Source of the DNA: Pseudomonadota bacterium
GTDB lineage: Bacteria > Pseudomonadota > Gammaproteobacteria > Xanthomonadales > Xanthomonadaceae
Reading direction: 5' to 3'
NCBI GenBank assembly: GCA_023399815.1
Contig: JAEWOJ010000107.1
Coordinates: 1-34,953 of the forward strand
Length of the DNA: 34,953 bases
A program made the translations under genes and the position numbers. Positions within the stretch are counted from its first letter, which is position 1, and the number at the start of each line of letters is the position of its first letter. The notes below the pieces were generated by a model. That model made no database searches, was not told where the DNA came from, and saw nothing but the letters and a program-made list of their open reading frames with translations. This document shows positions 32,614 to 34,953 of the stretch, one piece after another.

Positions 32614-33498
32614 TTACTTGCGGTTCATCCGCGCATTGCGCTGGCCGGTGGCGGCGGACTTCTCGCCGGCGAACGGGTTGAGCTTGCGGATCATCCACGG
32701 GTACTTCGGCCAGTTGCCATGCAGCCACGGGTGGTCGGGCTGGTTCAGCTCCAGCACGCGGCGGGCGTCGTCGGCCAGGGTCTTGTTGCCCAGGTGGGTA
32801 TAGGACTCGCCGAGCAGGGCCACCGCGTCGTTCTGGAAGGCGCTCTGCGGATAGGTCTCCAGCAGGTAGGTGGCGCGGCCGGCGGCCGAGATCCAGGCGC
32901 CGCGGCGGGCATAGTACAGGGCGTTGTCCATCTCGTTCTGGGCGAACACGTCGCGCAGCTCGATCATGCGCTGGCGGGCATCGGCGGCGTAGCGGCTGTT
33001 CGGGTAGCGCTCGGTGACGATGTTGAAGTCGGCATAGGCCTGGCGCGGCGAGGACAGGTCGCGGCGGCTGGAGTCCAGCGACCACACCCGGCGCAGGAAC
33101 ACGGTGTCGCTGTTGCCGTTGGCCAGCCCGCGCAGGTAGTACAGGTAGGCGATGTTGCGGTGGGTCGGGTAGGTGCGGATGAAGCGGTCGATGCTGGAGA
33201 CCGCGTCGTCGTTCTTGCCGGCCTTGTACTGGGCGTAGGCGCTCTCGATCATCGCCTGCTCGGTGTACGGGCCATACGGGTACTGCGCGATCAGGCGCTT
33301 GAAGCTGCTCTCCGCGCCGGACCAGTTGCCGCCTTCCATCAGCTTGTGGCTCTTTTCGTAGAGCTTCTCGACCGGCATGCCTTCGTCCGCGTTCTTGCCC
33401 TTGGTGCCGCGGTGGCAGCCAGTGGCGGCGAAGACCAGGACCAGCAGCAGGGCGGTGAGGCGGACGGGCGCGGACAGCAACAGGGAGCGTCGGATCAT
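32614..33498 (-). CDS. bamD: Outer membrane assembly lipoprotein BamD
   Basis: Essential lipoprotein of the BAM complex that inserts beta-barrel proteins into the outer membrane. It has 294 residues, slightly longer than the E. coli protein. The lipoprotein signal ends at C28 (VFAATGC). TPR-type helices follow, with FKRLIAQYPYGPYTEQAMIE and DFNIVTERYPNSRYAADARQRM typical of BamD. The C-terminal extension is basic (EKSAATGQRNARMNRK). It is divergent from rluD, the same junction as in E. coli. As part of BAM it may also help insert TpsB, but that is general biology rather than local evidence. Confidence 0.95.
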   Translation of the reverse strand: MIRRSLLLSAPVRLTALLLVLVFAATGCHRGTKGKNADEGMPVEKLYEKSHKLMEGGNWSGAESSFKRLIAQYPYGPYTEQAMIESAYAQYKAGKNDDAVSSIDRFIRTYPTHRNIAYLYYLRGLANGNSDTVFLRRVWSLDSSRRDLSSPRQAYADFNIVTERYPNSRYAADARQRMIELRDVFAQNEMDNALYYARRGAWISAAGRATYLLETYPQSAFQNDAVALLGESYTHLGNKTLADDARRVLELNQPDHPWLHGNWPKYPWMIRKLNPFAGEKSAATGQRNARMNRK

Positions 33499-33535
33499 GG
33501 GTCGGGGCGGGACGCGGCAGGAATACGAGGGGGCG

Positions 33536-33541
33536 ATGATA
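33536..33541 (-). promoter_or_regulatory. Possible -10 element of the bamD promoter
   Basis: On the minus strand TATCAT lies 38 bases before the bamD ATG, which would give a leader of about 30 bases. No clear -35 is seen. The rest of the 111-base divergent gap shows no good promoter for rluD. Confidence 0.3.
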
Positions 33542-33609
33542 GCCTAGTGGCCTGTCCTGCGACTGACTTCCGTCGCCGGGGCCTCCCGAATTCCGCCGAT
33601 ACCCCTGCC

Positions 33610-34593
33610 ATGTCCGACAACGCTTCCCTTCCTTCCCGCCAGGCGCGGGTGCCCGATGCCGCCGCCGGCCGCCGTTTCGACGCCGTGCTGGCCGAGCTGT
33701 TCCCCGAGTTCTCCCGTTCCCGCCTGAGCGAATGGATCAAGTCCGGGGCGGCACTGCTCGACGGCGTCCCCGCGCGCCCGCGCGACCCGGTGCGCGGCGG
33801 CGAGCTGGCCACCCTGAATGCGACGCTGGACACCGAGACCGACGCCCAGCCGGAGGACATCCCGCTGTCGGTGCTGTACGAGGACGAGCATGTCTTCGTG
33901 ATCGACAAGCCGGCCGGGCTGGTGGTCCACCCGGGCGCCGGCAACCCTACCGGCACCCTGGTCAACGCCCTGCTGTTCCGCGACCCGGCGCTGGCTTCGG
34001 TGCCGCGCGCCGGCGTGGTCCACCGGCTGGACAAGGACACCAGCGGCGTCATGGTCGTGGCCCGCACCCTGCAGGCGCAGACCGCGCTGGTCGAACAGCT
34101 GTCCGCGCGCGAGGTGCACCGCCAGTACCTGGCGGTGGTGAGCGGCGCGCTGGTCTCCGGCGGCACCGCCGACGCGCCGATCGACCGCCACCCGCGCGAC
34201 CGCCTGCGCATGGCCGTGCGCGAGGACGGCCGCGACGCCGTCACCCACTACCGCCTGCGCGAGCGCTTCCGCGCCCACACCGCGCTGGAGTGCCGGCTGG
34301 AAACCGGCCGCACCCACCAGATCCGCGTGCACATGGCGCACCTGAAGCACCCGATCATCGGCGACCCGCTGTACGGCGGCGCGCTGAAGCTGCCCAAGGG
34401 CGCCAGCGACGAGCTGGTCGCGCAGCTGCGCGGCTTCAAGCGCCAGGCGCTGCATGCCGAGACGCTGGAGTTCATGCACCCGATCACCGGCGAGGCGATC
34501 CGCAACAGCGCGCCGGTGCCGGCCGACATGCAGGACCTGATGAAGGCGCTGCGCGAGGACTCGCAGGTCTTCGCCGAACGCGAGCGGCGCTGA
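33610..34593 (+). CDS. rluD: 23S rRNA pseudouridine synthase RluD
   Basis: RluA-family pseudouridine synthase of 327 residues, expected to modify helix 69 of 23S rRNA. An S4 RNA-binding domain lies at about residues 20-75 (RRFDAVLAELFPEFSRSRLS). The catalytic aspartate is D141 in HRLDKDTSG. LETGRTHQIRVHMAHLKHPI and GDPLYGG are family motifs. The ATG at 33610 gives the normal length; the frame is open far upstream through unrelated sequence. It is three bases before pgeF, matching the bamD/rluD/pgeF order of many gamma-proteobacteria. Confidence 0.95.
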   Translation: MSDNASLPSRQARVPDAAAGRRFDAVLAELFPEFSRSRLSEWIKSGAALLDGVPARPRDPVRGGELATLNATLDTETDAQPEDIPLSVLYEDEHVFVIDKPAGLVVHPGAGNPTGTLVNALLFRDPALASVPRAGVVHRLDKDTSGVMVVARTLQAQTALVEQLSAREVHRQYLAVVSGALVSGGTADAPIDRHPRDRLRMAVREDGRDAVTHYRLRERFRAHTALECRLETGRTHQIRVHMAHLKHPIIGDPLYGGALKLPKGASDELVAQLRGFKRQALHAETLEFMHPITGEAIRNSAPVPADMQDLMKALREDSQVFAERERR

Positions 34594-34596
34594 GCC

Positions 34597-34953
34597 ATGA
34601 CCGCCGCGCTGCCGCTGCTGCGGGCCGACTGGCCGGCGCCGCCGGGCGTGCACGCCTTCACCACGCTGCGGCATGGCGCGGGCGGTTCGTCGCCGCCGTT
34701 CGACAGTTTCAACATGGGCAACCGCACCTCGCCCGAGGGCGACGACCCGCGGCAGGTGCAGCGCAACCGCGATGCACTGCGGCAACTGGCCGGCCTGCCG
34801 TCGGCGCCGCACTGGCTGCGGCAGGTGCACGGCACCGGGGTGCTGCGCTTCGATGCGCCGGCCGTGGAGTCGGGCACGGATGACGAACCCGTCGCCGACG
34901 CGGCGGTGACCTCGGTGCCGGGCGTGGTGCTGGCCATCCTCACCGCCGACTGC
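34597..34953 (+). CDS. pgeF: Peptidoglycan editing factor PgeF (YfiH family), N-terminal part
   Basis: First 119 codons of a multicopper-oxidase-fold (laccase domain) protein of the YfiH family, cut by the window end. In E. coli this protein removes wrongly made UDP-MurNAc-L-Ser. Visible motifs are GVHAFTTLRHGAGG, FNMGNRT, WLRQVHGTGV with the metal-binding histidine, and the start of the ILTADC motif whose cysteine is also a metal ligand. The start ATG lies three bases after the rluD stop. The remaining half, with the last metal ligand, is outside the window. Confidence 0.93.
   Translation, partial: MTAALPLLRADWPAPPGVHAFTTLRHGAGGSSPPFDSFNMGNRTSPEGDDPRQVQRNRDALRQLAGLPSAPHWLRQVHGTGVLRFDAPAVESGTDDEPVADAAVTSVPGVVLAILTADC

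Noticed and set aside
30503..33085. Minus-strand open frame (860 codons) over the kinase gene and into bamD
   Set aside because: Low-complexity shadow of the kinase frame; the kinase has every catalytic box on the plus strand.

Overview
The window looks like chromosomal DNA of a gamma-proteobacterium of the Xanthomonadaceae (Stenotrophomonas/Xanthomonas/Pseudoxanthomonas-like). The grounds are high GC, the gene order kdsD-kdsC-lptC-lptA-lptB-rpoN-hpf-ptsN-hprK-rapZ-IIAMan-ptsH-ptsI, the presence of HPr kinase in a Gram-negative, the bamD/rluD/pgeF junction, and intergenic GTAG-headed REP hairpins of the type known from Stenotrophomonas. This placement comes from gene content read by eye, not from a database search.

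Layout. (1) 1-3433: the end of cyoA, then cyoB, cyoC and cyoD (cytochrome bo3-type ubiquinol oxidase), followed by a SCO1/SenC lipoprotein (3550-4230) and a DHA2-type MFS transporter (4375-5892). (2) 5937-16071, all on the minus strand: a dense and largely overlapping cluster. In transcription order it holds Kdo and LPS export genes (kdsD, kdsC, lptC, lptA, lptB), sigma-54 (rpoN), hpf, and a purely regulatory PTS (ptsN, hprK, rapZ, IIA-Man, ptsH, ptsI) with no sugar permease. (3) 16125-17970, plus strand: ibaG (BolA family), murA and a small membrane-anchored EF-hand protein. (4) 17967-18571: a non-coding stretch packed with REP hairpins and a G12 tract. (5) 18572-32476: an accessory-looking surface adhesin locus. 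A 3061-residue two-partner-secretion exoprotein (tpsA) and its outer membrane transporter (tpsB) are on the minus strand. Divergent from them is a two-component system, an OmpR-family regulator translationally coupled to a 7TMR-DISM histidine kinase. (6) 32614-34953: bamD on the minus strand, then rluD and the start of pgeF on the plus strand.

The most interesting part is region 5. The 368-bp divergent promoter region holds three exact-phase 10-bp direct repeats (29621-29650). They are placed so that one regulator could act on both the adhesin operon and its own operon. The adhesin carries GLUG-type repeats, a 489-bp in-frame tandem repeat (three copies), a ~970-bp internal duplication, and a C-terminal cysteine pair like that used by HMW1-type adhesins for surface anchoring. 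The working model is a self-contained sense-and-adhere module in which an extracytoplasmic ligand sensor controls a giant surface adhesin. Sensor, regulator, operator, adhesin and transporter are all visible, but the ligand and the regulatory link are inference.
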